64,000 bases of DNA from CAWKMN01 sp963850765. Lineage in GTDB: Bacteria; Chloroflexota; Anaerolineae; Aggregatilineales; Aggregatilineaceae. Positions within the stretch are counted from its first letter, which is position 1; each line of letters opens with the position of its first letter. The stretch spans positions 1-64,000 of the forward strand of contig CAWKMN010000004.1 of assembly GCA_963850765.1 (NCBI GenBank), read 5' to 3'. A model generated the notes under the pieces. The model was not told the DNA's origin, made no database searches, and saw only the letters and a program-made list of their open reading frames with translations. The position numbers were made by a program, and so were the translations under genes. Of the stretch, positions 1 to 8,396 are shown piece after piece.

Positions 1-264
1 CACCGGGGACCATTTGAGGCCGGTGTCGCCCTCCTCGAATTGTTCGATGGCGTGATGTCCGCGCTGCTGGATGCCTGGGATGACGACACGGGCCTGATCG
101 TGATCACCAGCGATCACGGCAACATGGAGGATCTCAGCACGCGCCACCACACCGAAAATGACGTGCCGACGGTTGTTATCGGGCAGGCGCGCCATGTTTT
201 CGCCGATGGGTTGTGCGATCTGACCGGGATCACGCCCGGCGTGCTGCGCGTGCTTGGCCTGTGA
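1..264 (+). CDS. Alkaline-phosphatase-superfamily metalloenzyme, C-terminal part
   Basis: The frame is open to the left edge of the window, so only the last 87 residues are present. They contain ITSDHGNMEDLS followed about 15 residues later by DVPTVVIG. This is the C-terminal metal-binding signature (Asp-His, then a downstream His) of the alkaline phosphatase/phosphopentomutase/cofactor-independent phosphoglycerate mutase superfamily. The 'HGNMED' form is closest to the iPGM/phosphopentomutase-like metalloenzyme branch. Such enzymes move or remove phosphate using two divalent metals in the cytoplasm. Substrate cannot be told from this fragment. The gene reads towards yqeK, but a repeat element of about 190 bp separates them, so co-transcription is not evident. 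Confidence 0.8.
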   Translation, partial: HRGPFEAGVALLELFDGVMSALLDAWDDDTGLIVITSDHGNMEDLSTRHHTENDVPTVVIGQARHVFADGLCDLTGITPGVLRVLGL

Positions 265-276
265 GCAGAAGTGATT

Positions 277-470
277 GGGGTGTATTGATGCAGTTTGACA
301 ATGAAATGCGGATATAATATGTAAAGGCCTCACCCCCCGACCCCTCTCCAGCCGAGCTGAGAGGGGGCAGAGCGGTGCCGCACTTAACCCTCTCCCTGGC
401 TTGGCCGGGGAGGGGCAGGGGGAGGGGCGTTTTATCCGGCATAATTCGTTAAACAGCATCAATACGCCCC
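277..470. mobile_element. MITE-like inverted-repeat element
   Basis: The ends are long imperfect inverted repeats. The left end at 277-318 begins GGGGTGTATTGATGC and the right end at 428-470 finishes GCATCAATACGCCCC; similarity runs inward for about 40 bases, ending in GGATATAA on the left and TTATCCGGC on the right. The interior is the dispersed palindrome found all over this window (CCTCACCCC..., CCTCTCCAGCCGAGCT..., GAGAGGGGG). No transposase is present. A related right half lies at about 10245-10297. I see no clear target-site duplication here. Confidence 0.6.
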
Positions 471-515
471 TGCACATGTTTCACGGAATTATTGGGGTCT
501 TATAAAGATTATTCT

Positions 516-1139
516 ATGGAAAGAGAGCAAATTTCGCCCGTGGATTACATCCCCGAACTGGAAGCGCGGATCCAGGCCTGGGCCGAGGCGCGGACCGAAT
601 CCGGGCGGCATGCGCACGTGCGCGGCGTGGTGGAAACGGTAACGCGGCTGTCCGAACGGTACGCGCCGGATGAGATCCCGCGCGTGCGGCTGGCGGGCTG
701 GATCCACGACGCGGCCAAGAACTGGAGTGATTCCGCGCTGCTGGCGTATGCTCAGGCGCATCACCTGCCGGTGAGCGACACGGAGCGCGCCGTCCCGATG
801 CTGCTGCATGGCGCGGTGGCGTATGCGCTGGCGGCGGAGCAGTTCGGGCTGGACGATCCGCTGCTGGGCGAGGCGTGCGCGCTGCATACGACCGGCGCAC
901 CCGGAATGGGGGTCGCGGCGAAGATCGTGCTGCTCGCGGACCTGATCGAGCCGAGCCGCCCCGATCACCGGGTGGGCGAGGTGCGCCGCGCGGCGGAACA
1001 GGATCTGGACATGGCGCTGCTGTGTGCCGTCGATAACGTGCTGAGACACCTCATTCGCCGCCAGCGCATCATCGATCCGCGTGCGGTGCATCTGCGCAAC
1101 GATCTGATCGCGGCGGGTGTGCGGTACGTGCAGGGGTGA
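516..1139 (+). CDS. yqeK: YqeK-like HD-domain hydrolase (symmetrical Ap4A hydrolase)
   Basis: This 207-residue HD-superfamily protein carries the metal-binding motif in WIHDAAKNW (about residues 62-70), followed by LLHGAVAYALA and an ALHTTG segment, then IVLLADLIEPSR. This is the order of metal ligands seen in YqeK proteins. YqeK enzymes hydrolyse diadenosine tetraphosphate to two ADP with a bound iron centre in the cytoplasm. The family is usually about 190 residues, so the length fits. The ATG at 516 is preferred over an upstream TTG at 492, which would add eight residues with no family match. In many bacteria yqeK lies beside nadD or rsfS; that context is missing here. Confidence 0.85.
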   Translation: MEREQISPVDYIPELEARIQAWAEARTESGRHAHVRGVVETVTRLSERYAPDEIPRVRLAGWIHDAAKNWSDSALLAYAQAHHLPVSDTERAVPMLLHGAVAYALAAEQFGLDDPLLGEACALHTTGAPGMGVAAKIVLLADLIEPSRPDHRVGEVRRAAEQDLDMALLCAVDNVLRHLIRRQRIIDPRAVHLRNDLIAAGVRYVQG

Positions 1140-1156
1140 GCAAAAACGAGGGTACT

Positions 1157-1184
1157 TTAACAATTTCCCGGTTTCCAGTACACT
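1157..1184 (+). promoter_or_regulatory. Candidate sigma-70-type promoter for the AMMECR1 gene
   Basis: TTAACA at 1157-1162 and TACACT at 1179-1184 are separated by 16 bases, about 50 bases upstream of the start at 1235. The match is 5/6 for -35 and 4/6 for -10. Confidence 0.4.
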
Positions 1185-1234
1185 AAGGATAGCCCTCGGT
1201 TCGTGCCGAACGTGCGGGCAAGGAGCGCGCCGCC

Positions 1235-1816
1235 ATGATCGACCAATACTCACTTGATGAGCAACGACTGCTCTTGAGTCTATCCCACCAGACCCTCGAC
1301 GTCATTACCCACGGCCAGCCCCCGCCGGTGGTCGAATTGTACGGCCTGCCGTCGTGCCTGTGCGAGCCGCGCGCGTGTTTTGTCACGCTGCGCCGCCGGG
1401 TGGATGCGATGCTGCGCGGCTGTACCGGCACGCTGGTCGCCCGACGTCCGCTCGCCAAAGAGGTCGTGTCGATGACGGTCCAGACCGCCTTCAACGATCC
1501 GCGCTTCCGGCCGGTCACGGCCCCCGAAGTGTCCGGTCTGCACGTGGAGATCAGTGTGCTGACCCCATCGGAGCCGTTGGATTTTGACGGCCCGGATGAC
1601 CTGCTGGCGAAGCTCTGCCCCGGCGTGGACGGGGTGACGATCAAGCTGGACGACCGCCGTGCCACGTTTTTGCCCCAGGTCTGGGAGAGCTACCCCGATC
1701 CGCGCATCTTCCTCAGCCTGCTGTCTGAAAAAATGGGCCGCTCTCCGGACGCCTGGCGGAGCGCCGGTCTTGAGGTCGAGACCTACCGGGCCATCGTCAT
1801 CGAGGAGCCACACTGA
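1235..1816 (+). CDS. AMMECR1-domain protein (AmmeMemoRadiSam system protein A-like)
   Basis: The 193-residue protein matches the AMMECR1 fold over most of its length. Conserved blocks are FVTLRRRVDAMLRGCTGTL (about residues 49-68), AFNDPRFRPV, LHVEISVLTP and the PGVDGVTIKLDDRRATFLPQ segment near residue 130. The family's function is not established. In many prokaryotes it travels with a Memo-family protein and a radical-SAM enzyme (the 'AmmeMemoRadiSam' set), but neither partner is near it here. The upstream AAGGAGC fits a ribosome binding site for the ATG at 1235. It lies between yqeK and a lipoprotein gene, all on the plus strand. Confidence 0.85.
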   Translation: MIDQYSLDEQRLLLSLSHQTLDVITHGQPPPVVELYGLPSCLCEPRACFVTLRRRVDAMLRGCTGTLVARRPLAKEVVSMTVQTAFNDPRFRPVTAPEVSGLHVEISVLTPSEPLDFDGPDDLLAKLCPGVDGVTIKLDDRRATFLPQVWESYPDPRIFLSLLSEKMGRSPDAWRSAGLEVETYRAIVIEEPH

Positions 1817-1930
1817 GGGCGCACCACTCTACGCTGCCCTGACGCTTGAATGACGATGGCGAGTCTCACCTTGCATCCCCCGATGGCTCTGCTACAATCG
1901 GACGGGCTCGGACACGGATTGGAGAAGAAT

Positions 1931-2680
1931 ATGCAACGAACGGTGATCGTGGTGGCGATGCTTCTGCTGGCGCTGGCGCTGGCCGCCTGCGGGGATGACC
2001 CCCCGCCCACGCAGATTGTGATTGTGATCTCGCCCACGCCCAGCGATGGCCCGGCCACGATACCCGCTTCTGAGACGTCAAGCCCAGAGCCGATGGCCGT
2101 CGTTCTTACTTCGACGCCTGACGAAAGCCCGGATTCCGCGCCATCCCCCGCGTCCACGCGCGCGCCTGCCGACACGCCCTTACCGCTGGTGACGGGTACG
2201 CTGCGCCCGGCCGGGTTCCCGACGGATGTCATCGCCCCGGTGCCGATCGCTGAGCAGGTGTTTGAGCATGGGCGGATGTTCTGGATCCGCGACACGCAGG
2301 AGATCTGGGTGATGCAGGCGGCCGACGATGATCCCAACCGCGGCGACTGGTTCTGCTACAACGACACGTTCACCGATGGTGAAGCCGAAGTCGATCCCAA
2401 CCTGATCCCGCCCGAGGGGACGTTCCAACCCCGGCGCGGCTTTGGCAAGCTGTGGCGCGACCATTCCGACATCCGCGACGGATTGGGGTGGGCGCTCACG
2501 CCGGAATTTGAGCTGACCAGCAACTACCGCTATGTGCATGGCGGCACCATCAGCGACGGTGAGTATATCGCCGGGCCGGGTGAGCATCGCCTGTCGACCC
2601 TGTACAACGAGAATATTTCGTTCTTCGAGGGAGATATTCGCGGCGACTGCCAGGGCGGTACGTGGCGCAAGGGCTCGTAG
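1931..2680 (+). CDS. Secreted lipoprotein with Thr/Ser/Pro linker, function unknown
   Basis: The protein starts with Lys/Arg-poor basic MQRT, a hydrophobic stretch and the lipobox LALAAC (Cys near residue 20). It should therefore be processed by signal peptidase II and anchored in the membrane, facing outward. Residues about 23-90 are a low-complexity Pro/Thr/Ser linker. The C-terminal ~150 residues form a separate domain with many aromatics, including GRMFWIRDTQEIWVM, an RRGFGKLWR segment and IRDGLGWALTPEFE. The last stretch recalls LGFP-like repeats, but I cannot assign it firmly. The ATG at 1931 is preferred because GGAGAAG lies just upstream and it begins the signal peptide; an in-frame start at 1850 would bury it. 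Confidence 0.75.
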   Translation: MQRTVIVVAMLLLALALAACGDDPPPTQIVIVISPTPSDGPATIPASETSSPEPMAVVLTSTPDESPDSAPSPASTRAPADTPLPLVTGTLRPAGFPTDVIAPVPIAEQVFEHGRMFWIRDTQEIWVMQAADDDPNRGDWFCYNDTFTDGEAEVDPNLIPPEGTFQPRRGFGKLWRDHSDIRDGLGWALTPEFELTSNYRYVHGGTISDGEYIAGPGEHRLSTLYNENISFFEGDIRGDCQGGTWRKGS

Positions 2681-2691
2681 CAGCTCGCAAG

Positions 2692-2718
2692 AAAAAGGGC
2701 GGGTTAGCTAGCCCGCCC
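2692..2718 (-). terminator. Rho-independent terminator for the CHRD gene
   Basis: GGGCGGG at 2697-2703 pairs with CCCGCCC at 2712-2718 around an 8-base loop. Read on the minus strand the stem is followed by five Ts (2696-2692). It lies between two convergent genes and best serves the minus-strand one. Confidence 0.75.
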
Positions 2719-2763
2719 CGCAGAGACTCCCACTGCTACCACATCAGCATGTGAATCAGCAGG

Positions 2764-3274
2764 CTAACCGAGCTGACCGCGAATCTCGCCGCCAGGGATG
2801 TCGCCGGGGGTGTTGGTCACCGGGTCGAACGCCGTCATTGGTGTGGACATTGACGTAAGCGTTGCCGGCTTCGATTTGCGCGATCAGGGCGCTGAGCGGC
2901 TGTCCCGCCAGTGCGCCGGTCAGGTTGGCGGCCGTAATGGTGCCTTCCGCCAGCACGCCGCTGAACTCTCCACTGGCCGGTGTGCCACTGAACAGCGGTA
3001 CGACGACTCCACCGATCACCCCTGGAGGTGCGAGATGAATATGCGCCGCGACAGGATTTTCGAGATTCTTAACGCTGAGCTTGAAGGATAATTCGGTCCC
3101 GTCCTTGCTCAGTTTGAAGCTCACCTTTCCTGTTGCGGGCAAGTCATTCGGCGGCACTTCTTCGCCGCCCGAAAGCTGAGCCTTGAAACTCCGATCTTCC
3201 GCTGAACTAACGGCAGCCGTGACAACCGTCATGATTGCCATCAGCACCAGCACGACCAGACGCAATTTACGCAT
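2764..3274 (-). CDS. CHRD-domain secreted protein, frame broken near the C terminus
   Basis: MRKLRLVVLVLMAIMTVVTA is a typical signal peptide. The rest is a CHRD domain: FKAQLSGGEEVPPN, a central VAAHIHLAPPGVIGG, and AYVNVHTND. CHRD domains, named from chordin, occur in many bacterial exported proteins; their ligand is not established. The unbroken frame runs to 2756 with an Arg/Pro-rich tail that does not fit the family. Shifting one base at about 2815-2825 gives NTPGDIPGGEIRGQLG and a stop at 2764, which is the canonical CHRD ending. So one base is gained or lost near position 2820. GGAGG ahead of the ATG at 3274 supports this start over the ATG five codons upstream. Confidence 0.8.
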
Positions 3275-3519
3275 AATGTGATCCTCCAAGATGCTGCAAC
3301 AAATCCGATATAGTAGAGCATACGCAAATAACGCACCGATTGGATTGGTCCAGAGCGATTTTCGTCAAATGTTAATGCAACCTAAACACTTCGTTTCGGC
3401 GGCGCAGATCGAAGGGGCCGCCTTCGATCGGGCCGAAATTGTGGAACGGCTTTCTCAGATCAAGTACAATCACCGCCGTTCGGACACCCAAAACAGTTGC
3501 ACTCAAAGGAGTTTTGGCC

Positions 3520-5447
3520 TTGAAGATATTTGTTCCAGGACGCATTTGCCTGTTCGGTGAGCATTCCGATTGGGCCGGCGGCTACCGCCGCATCAATGCC
3601 GACATCGAAAAAGGGTACGCGCTGATTGCCGGGACCAACCAGGGCATTTACGCCGAGGTCGAGCCGCACCCGACCTCGCTGGTGCTGACGTCGGTCACGC
3701 CGGACGGCACGCCGCTACGGCCCCTACGAAATCCCGATGGAACCGCAAGCGCTGCTGGCCGAAGCGCAGCGCGGCGGCTTCTGGAGTTATATCGCCGGCG
3801 TGGCCTACCAGGTTACTGACGAATTACCACGTGCGCGGGCTGGTGATCGACAACTACAAGACCGATCTGCCGGTCAAAAAGGGCCTGTCGTCCAGCGCGG
3901 CGATCTGCGTGCTGGCGGCGCGCGCCTTCAACCGCGTCTACGACCTGAAGATGACCACGCGCGGCGAAATGGAGATCGCCTACCAGGGCGAGATCACCAC
4001 GCCGTCGCGCTGCGGGCGCATGGATCAGGGCTGCGCGTTCGGCAACCGCCCGGTGCTGATGACCTTCGACGGCGAGCGCCTGGAAACCACAGGAACTCAG
4101 CGCCAAGAATGACCTCTATTTCGTGATCGTGGATCTCAACGCGCAGAAGGACACGATGGAGATCCTGGCCCGGCTGAACCGCTGCTTTCCCCTTTGCCGA
4201 CAACGAGATCGAAGCGGGCGTGCAAAAACTGCTGGGGCCGATCAACAAGCGCATCGTCCACCAGGCGGTGGAGGCGCTGCAAGCGGGCGATGGGGACAAG
4301 CTCGGTGCGCTGATGGTCGAAGCGCAGGAATTTTTTGACCGCTACGCGACGCCCGCCTGCCCGGAAGAACTGACCGCGCCCGTACTGCACCGCGTCCTGA
4401 ACTACGAGCCGCTCAAGCCGCATATCTGGGGCGGCAAGGGTGTCGGGTCGCAGGGGGACGGCACGGCGCAGTTTATCGCCCGCAGCGCGGACGATCAGCA
4501 GGCGGTGATCGAGATCCTCGAGCGCGATCTGAAGATGTCGTGCCTGGAACTGACGCTGTCCGTCGGGCCAAAGGTGCGCAAGGCCGTGATCCCGGCGGCG
4601 GGGTTCGGCACACGCCTGTTCCCGGCATCGAAGGCGACCAAGAAAGAGCTGTTCCCGATCGTCGACCGCGACGGGATCGCCAAGCCCGCCATCCTGCTGA
4701 TCGTCGAGGAGGCGCTCAACGCCGGGATGGAAGAGGTGATCATCATCGTGCAGGAGGACGATCTGGACGAGTTCCAATCGTTCTTCAACGTGCAGGTCTC
4801 CATCGAAAACTACAACAAGCTGCCGCGCCACTTCCAGGAGTACGCGCGGCGCCTGCTGGAAATCGGCCGGCGGGTGAAGTTCGTCATCCAGACCGCGCAG
4901 GAAGGGCTCGGGCACGCGGTCTACTGCGCGCGCGATCTGGTCGGCGACGAGCCGTTCCTGCTGATGCTGGGCGATCACCTCTACCGCTCGGAGAACAGAC
5001 CGGTCCTGCGCGCGGCAGTTGATCGACGCCTACGAACAGCACGGGACCAGCGTGCTTGGCCTGCGCCGCACGCCGGAAGATCAGATCGCCAATTTCGGCA
5101 CGGCCACGGGCGTCTGGGTGGAAGACGGGCAGCTGCTCAACATCACCGAGTTCGCCGAAAAGCCCACCCTGGATTATGCGCGCACCAACCTGCGCGTGCC
5201 CGGCCTGCCCGAGGATGAATATCTGACCGTGTTCGGGCAGTACATCATCAAGCCGCAGTTGTTCGATTACCTGGAAGAGCACATCAAGAACAACGTGCGC
5301 GAGCGGGGCGAGTTCCAGCTGACCTCGGCGCTGGACCGGCTGCGCCAGGAGGACGGCTTCCTGGGCCTGATCGTCGAGGGGCGGCGCTACGACATCGGCC
5401 TGCCGGAGTATTATCTGGATACGCTGCGCACGTTTTCGCAGGAATGA
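3520..5447 (+). CDS. Fused GHMP sugar kinase and UTP-sugar-1-phosphate uridylyltransferase (several frame breaks)
   Basis: The N-terminal ~330 residues are a GHMP kinase: FVPGRICLFGEHSDW (sugar-binding start motif), KKGLSSSAAICVLAARAF (ATP-binding motif 2), TPSRCGRMDQGCAFG, and GGKGVGSQGDGTAQFI (motif 3). The C-terminal ~290 residues are a GalU-like nucleotidyltransferase: RKAVIPAAGFGTRLFPASKA, KELFPIVDRDG, LLMLGDHLY, FAEKPTL. A kinase and a pyrophosphorylase in one chain would turn a free sugar into a UDP-sugar, as FKP does for GDP-fucose, but the order is reversed. The junction (4205-5020) is one uninterrupted frame, so the fusion does not depend on frame repair. Frame breaks occur near 3720, 3820, 4090, 4190 and 5020. 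AAAGGAG eight bases upstream supports the TTG start at 3520. The sugar is unknown; galactose or a uronic acid are possible. Confidence 0.75.
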
Positions 5448-5499
5448 GCGGAGCGCCGGGAATCGCCGGGCCGTGCAACGACCCGGCTCAATATCGGAA

Positions 5500-5572
5500 G
5501 GGCCGCAAACGGCCCTGGTTGGGCGAAGCATTATGTGACGCGGTTTTGTCAGGGGCGTATTGCAATACGCCC
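5500..5572. repeat. Two hairpins, the second from the GGGGCG palindrome family
   Basis: GGGCCG-CAAA-CGGCCC is a perfect hairpin at 5500-5515 without a T-run; it could weakly terminate the fusion gene. GGGCGTATTGCAATACGCCC at 5553-5572 is a perfect 20-base palindrome that recurs near 39150-39178. Both lie between convergent genes. Confidence 0.6.
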
Positions 5573-5607
5573 GCTACAGATCTTTCCATGATCTGCGGAG
5601 ATCCCAG

Positions 5608-8138
5608 TTATGCCCCTTCCGATGACGTGTCGGCCGGTGGGGGTGAGGGCGGAGGCTCCTCGGCGGGCGCGGAATCGCCGGAGCCGGGTTCGGCCGGCGG
5701 CGCGGTCTTCTTCGCAGGCTTGCGGCGCTTGACCTTCGGATCGTGGACGATCTGCGGCTCGGCGTCGGGCGGCAGATCGACCTTGTGCCCGGAGGGGAAC
5801 GTGATCGTCGTGCCGGATACGCTGCGCTCGATGACCACGCCGTGCTGCGTCCAGCGGATCGAATCCCCCTCGAAGGCGAACGGCTCCGCGATCACCACCA
5901 GTCCGGGATCGAGCGCCCACGCGCCAAACAGCAGCGCGAACCATCCGAGCGAGACCGCCCCCGTAATCGTATCCGTATCGCCCAGGCCCTCGCCCGTGTC
6001 GGGATTGTAGAGCGCGCGGAAGGTCTGTTCGTCCTTCAGACCGCGGATCTGCGCGCCGAGCACCCGCTTGAACAGATCCGCCGCTTCCTTGCGATAGCCG
6101 TGTTCGATCAGCGCCATGGCGAGGCGGGCGTTCCACTCCGGCCACATACCGCCGCAGCCGTTCTGACCCGACGCGTCGTAGGCGGGATCGGTCGCCGGAC
6201 AGCCAGACAGCCCATACGCGCGGTTGTACTGCTGCGGATCGGTCAGCCGGGCCACGGTGCGCTGGATCTGGTCATCGGACAGCGCGGATGTCCACAGCGG
6301 GACGAGCAGCGCCTGATCGTGCCGGGACAGGTCCACGGCGTTCGCCTCAATCTTGAACACCCGGCTCAGCCCGCCGAACTTGAGATAACGAATCTCGCGC
6401 CAGACCGTCCGGGTGGTGGCCGATCCCATGCCGCGATACCAGTCGAACGCCGTGCCGGGGATGGTCTCGTTGGTCGATTTGCCGTTGGCGTCGGTGCCTT
6501 CGATGGTGCAGTCCATTTTGGGTTTGTGGCTGAGGCCGCCGCTGGCCCGCAGGATCAAGCGGCTGGGGCGCGCCAGCGGGATCTGGCCCTTCAGCGCGTC
6601 GTCACCCTTGCCCGCAAACACCGATTCGCCAGTCGGGCAGGCATGGGAATCACGGTCCCGGTAGAAAAACACGCCCTTGTCGGCGTCCCAGAATTCGTTC
6701 AGCGCGGCGTACAGACGATCACGGCGGGCGGTGTATTCGCTGGTCACATCCGGGCGCTCTAGTATGTCCGCGATACGCAGGATCATCTCGGCTTCGCGAG
6801 CGAGATAGGCCAGCAGGTCGGGCGCTTCGATGGTGGTGATGTCCACGCCCTGCGCCCAACGGCGTCCCTGCGCGCAGCGTCGGACCATCGACAAACGCGC
6901 CCTGCCCGGTGTGGCTCCATTCGGGCACGCCGTCACGGTCCTGATCCACATCCGGGCGGAACCAGCGCTCGAAAAAGGCCAGCAGTCCCGGCAGACAGTC
7001 CGCCAGGAATTCGCGGTCGCGGGTGACGTGATACACGGTATGGGCCAGCGACGCCAGCAGCGGCGGGGCGATCACATTGGCGCGCTGCCCATCGAGACCG
7101 GGCTTGGCATCGATCCAGCCATCGTCGCGCTGCACGGCCAGGAAGTTACGCACGATGCCCTTCGCCAGTTCCGGCGCGGCGTGGGCCACCGGGATCGCGA
7201 TATGCAGCGCATCGGGGATGGTCTGCCCGCCCCACGGATACGCGAATCCGCCGCTGTGTACGCCGCTGACGGCAAAGCCCTGGTTGGGCTTGCGCGATTC
7301 GACAAACGACGGATAGGGCAGGCTGCCCGTCGCACCCAGGAACGACCGCATGATCACCTGCTGGCTCCACGCCAGCGCCAGATCCCAATCCTTCTGCCCG
7401 GTTTCGATCTGGGGCAGGGCGGCGGCGCGCTCCTCGATCGGCTTCAGGTGCGTATCCCAGGCCGGATCGGCCAGCCACTTATAGGCCAGCGCCAGACTCT
7501 GAATCGCGATCCGGCAGGCTGGCGAGCACCCACCGGATCGCAGTGGACGCGCCCGGTTCGAGGGTCAGCGTGCGGCTCAGGCGTGCCTGGGTGCTGGTCA
7601 ACTGCTGCGCGCCTTCGAGCAGCAGCACCGGCTGGAGATTCGGCAATCGACCCATTTGCAGCGCGGCTTCGTTGTTTTCGAGCGTCAGGAAAAACATCTG
7701 AAGGGTTTTATCTTCGCGCACGGCCTGCGCGGTGAGATCCAAGCGGAGATCCTGCGGCTGGCTGCTGGTATTCTGGCAGGTGACGCGCCCGCCGACGGCC
7801 TGCGATTCCATCGTCCAGAATTCGTAGGTCACTTTGAGATTGAGCGTCAGATCCGCGCGCAGGCGCAGATAGTCCGGCGCGAAGTGGACCAGGGCCGGCG
7901 GGTTGTGATAGCCCTGCGCCTCGTAGATCTGCCGCCGCCCGGCGAACCAGATCGGCACCAGCCGCGCGATCCCGACGCGCCCGCCGTAACGCGTTTCGAG
8001 GCTGAGGGCGGGCTCGTCCGGCTTGCCGAGCCGAAGCTGCCAGACCTGATCATCGGCGGTGACGGTGCGCCCGCTGCGCGCATCGGCGGCGATACGTGGG
8101 GCCATCGGATCGGCGTGGGTCAAATTCCATTCGCGCAT
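5608..8138 (-). CDS. GH63/MGH1-like glycoside hydrolase (two frame breaks)
   Basis: Three consecutive minus-strand reading frames join into one protein of about 840 residues. The N-terminal third (8138 to about 7495) is a beta-sandwich-like region. The middle (7495 to about 6880) holds QVIMRSFLGATGSLPYPSF, a segment around GFAYPWGGQTIPDAL and VPEWSHTGQG. The last third (6880-5608) holds GMGSATTRTVW, GGMWPEWNARLAMALIEHGY and GDTDTITGAVSLGW. This order suits an (alpha/alpha)6-barrel hydrolase of the GH63/mannosylglycerate-hydrolase-like type acting on alpha-glucosides or related sugars. No signal peptide is seen. The C terminus is a Lys/Pro/Ser-rich tail that looks disordered. AGGAA precedes the ATG at 8138. 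The gene converges with the fusion kinase gene. Confidence 0.7.
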
Positions 8139-8221
8139 GAGGGTTCCTCGCTTGTGGGCCAAAAGTATTGTCTTCTAAACCATAATACGAAAATGGTGGC
8201 AGAGAAAGCGCAGAAAAGAAT

Positions 8222-8395
8222 CTGAACCGCAGAGACGCAGACGACGCAGAGAAAAGAAAAAGACATTTACCACAGAGAGCACAGAGGACACAGAGAAAAA
8301 GCAGGGGAAAAGCAAGAAAAGAGCGAGATATCTAGGCGTCTCGCTCTTTCTTCGCCTAGAATCTGTGCTCTCCGTGCCCTCTGTGGTGAACCGTT
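8222..8395. repeat. CACAGAG-type dispersed inverted repeat
   Basis: The left arm has CCGCAGAGACGCAGA and ACCACAGAGAGCACAGAGG; the right arm has the complementary CTGTGCTCTCCGTGCCCTCT and GTGGTGAACC. The same family appears at about 12592-12674, 24031-24071, 31690-31790, 34565-34815 and 48206-48350. The element fills the spacer upstream of the GH63 gene and abuts the stop codon of murJ. No coding potential seen. Confidence 0.65.
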
Positions 8396-8396
8396 T

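Noticed and set aside
1280..1813. A minus-strand open frame opposite the AMMECR1 gene
   Set aside because: AMMECR1 motifs are unambiguous on the plus strand.
2756..2763. The longer reading of the CHRD gene ending at 2756
   Set aside because: Its Arg/Pro-rich tail does not fit the family, whereas a one-base shift gives the canonical ending.
2798..3091. A 97-codon plus-strand open frame opposite the CHRD gene
   Set aside because: No start context; antisense of a gene with a signal peptide and domain motifs.
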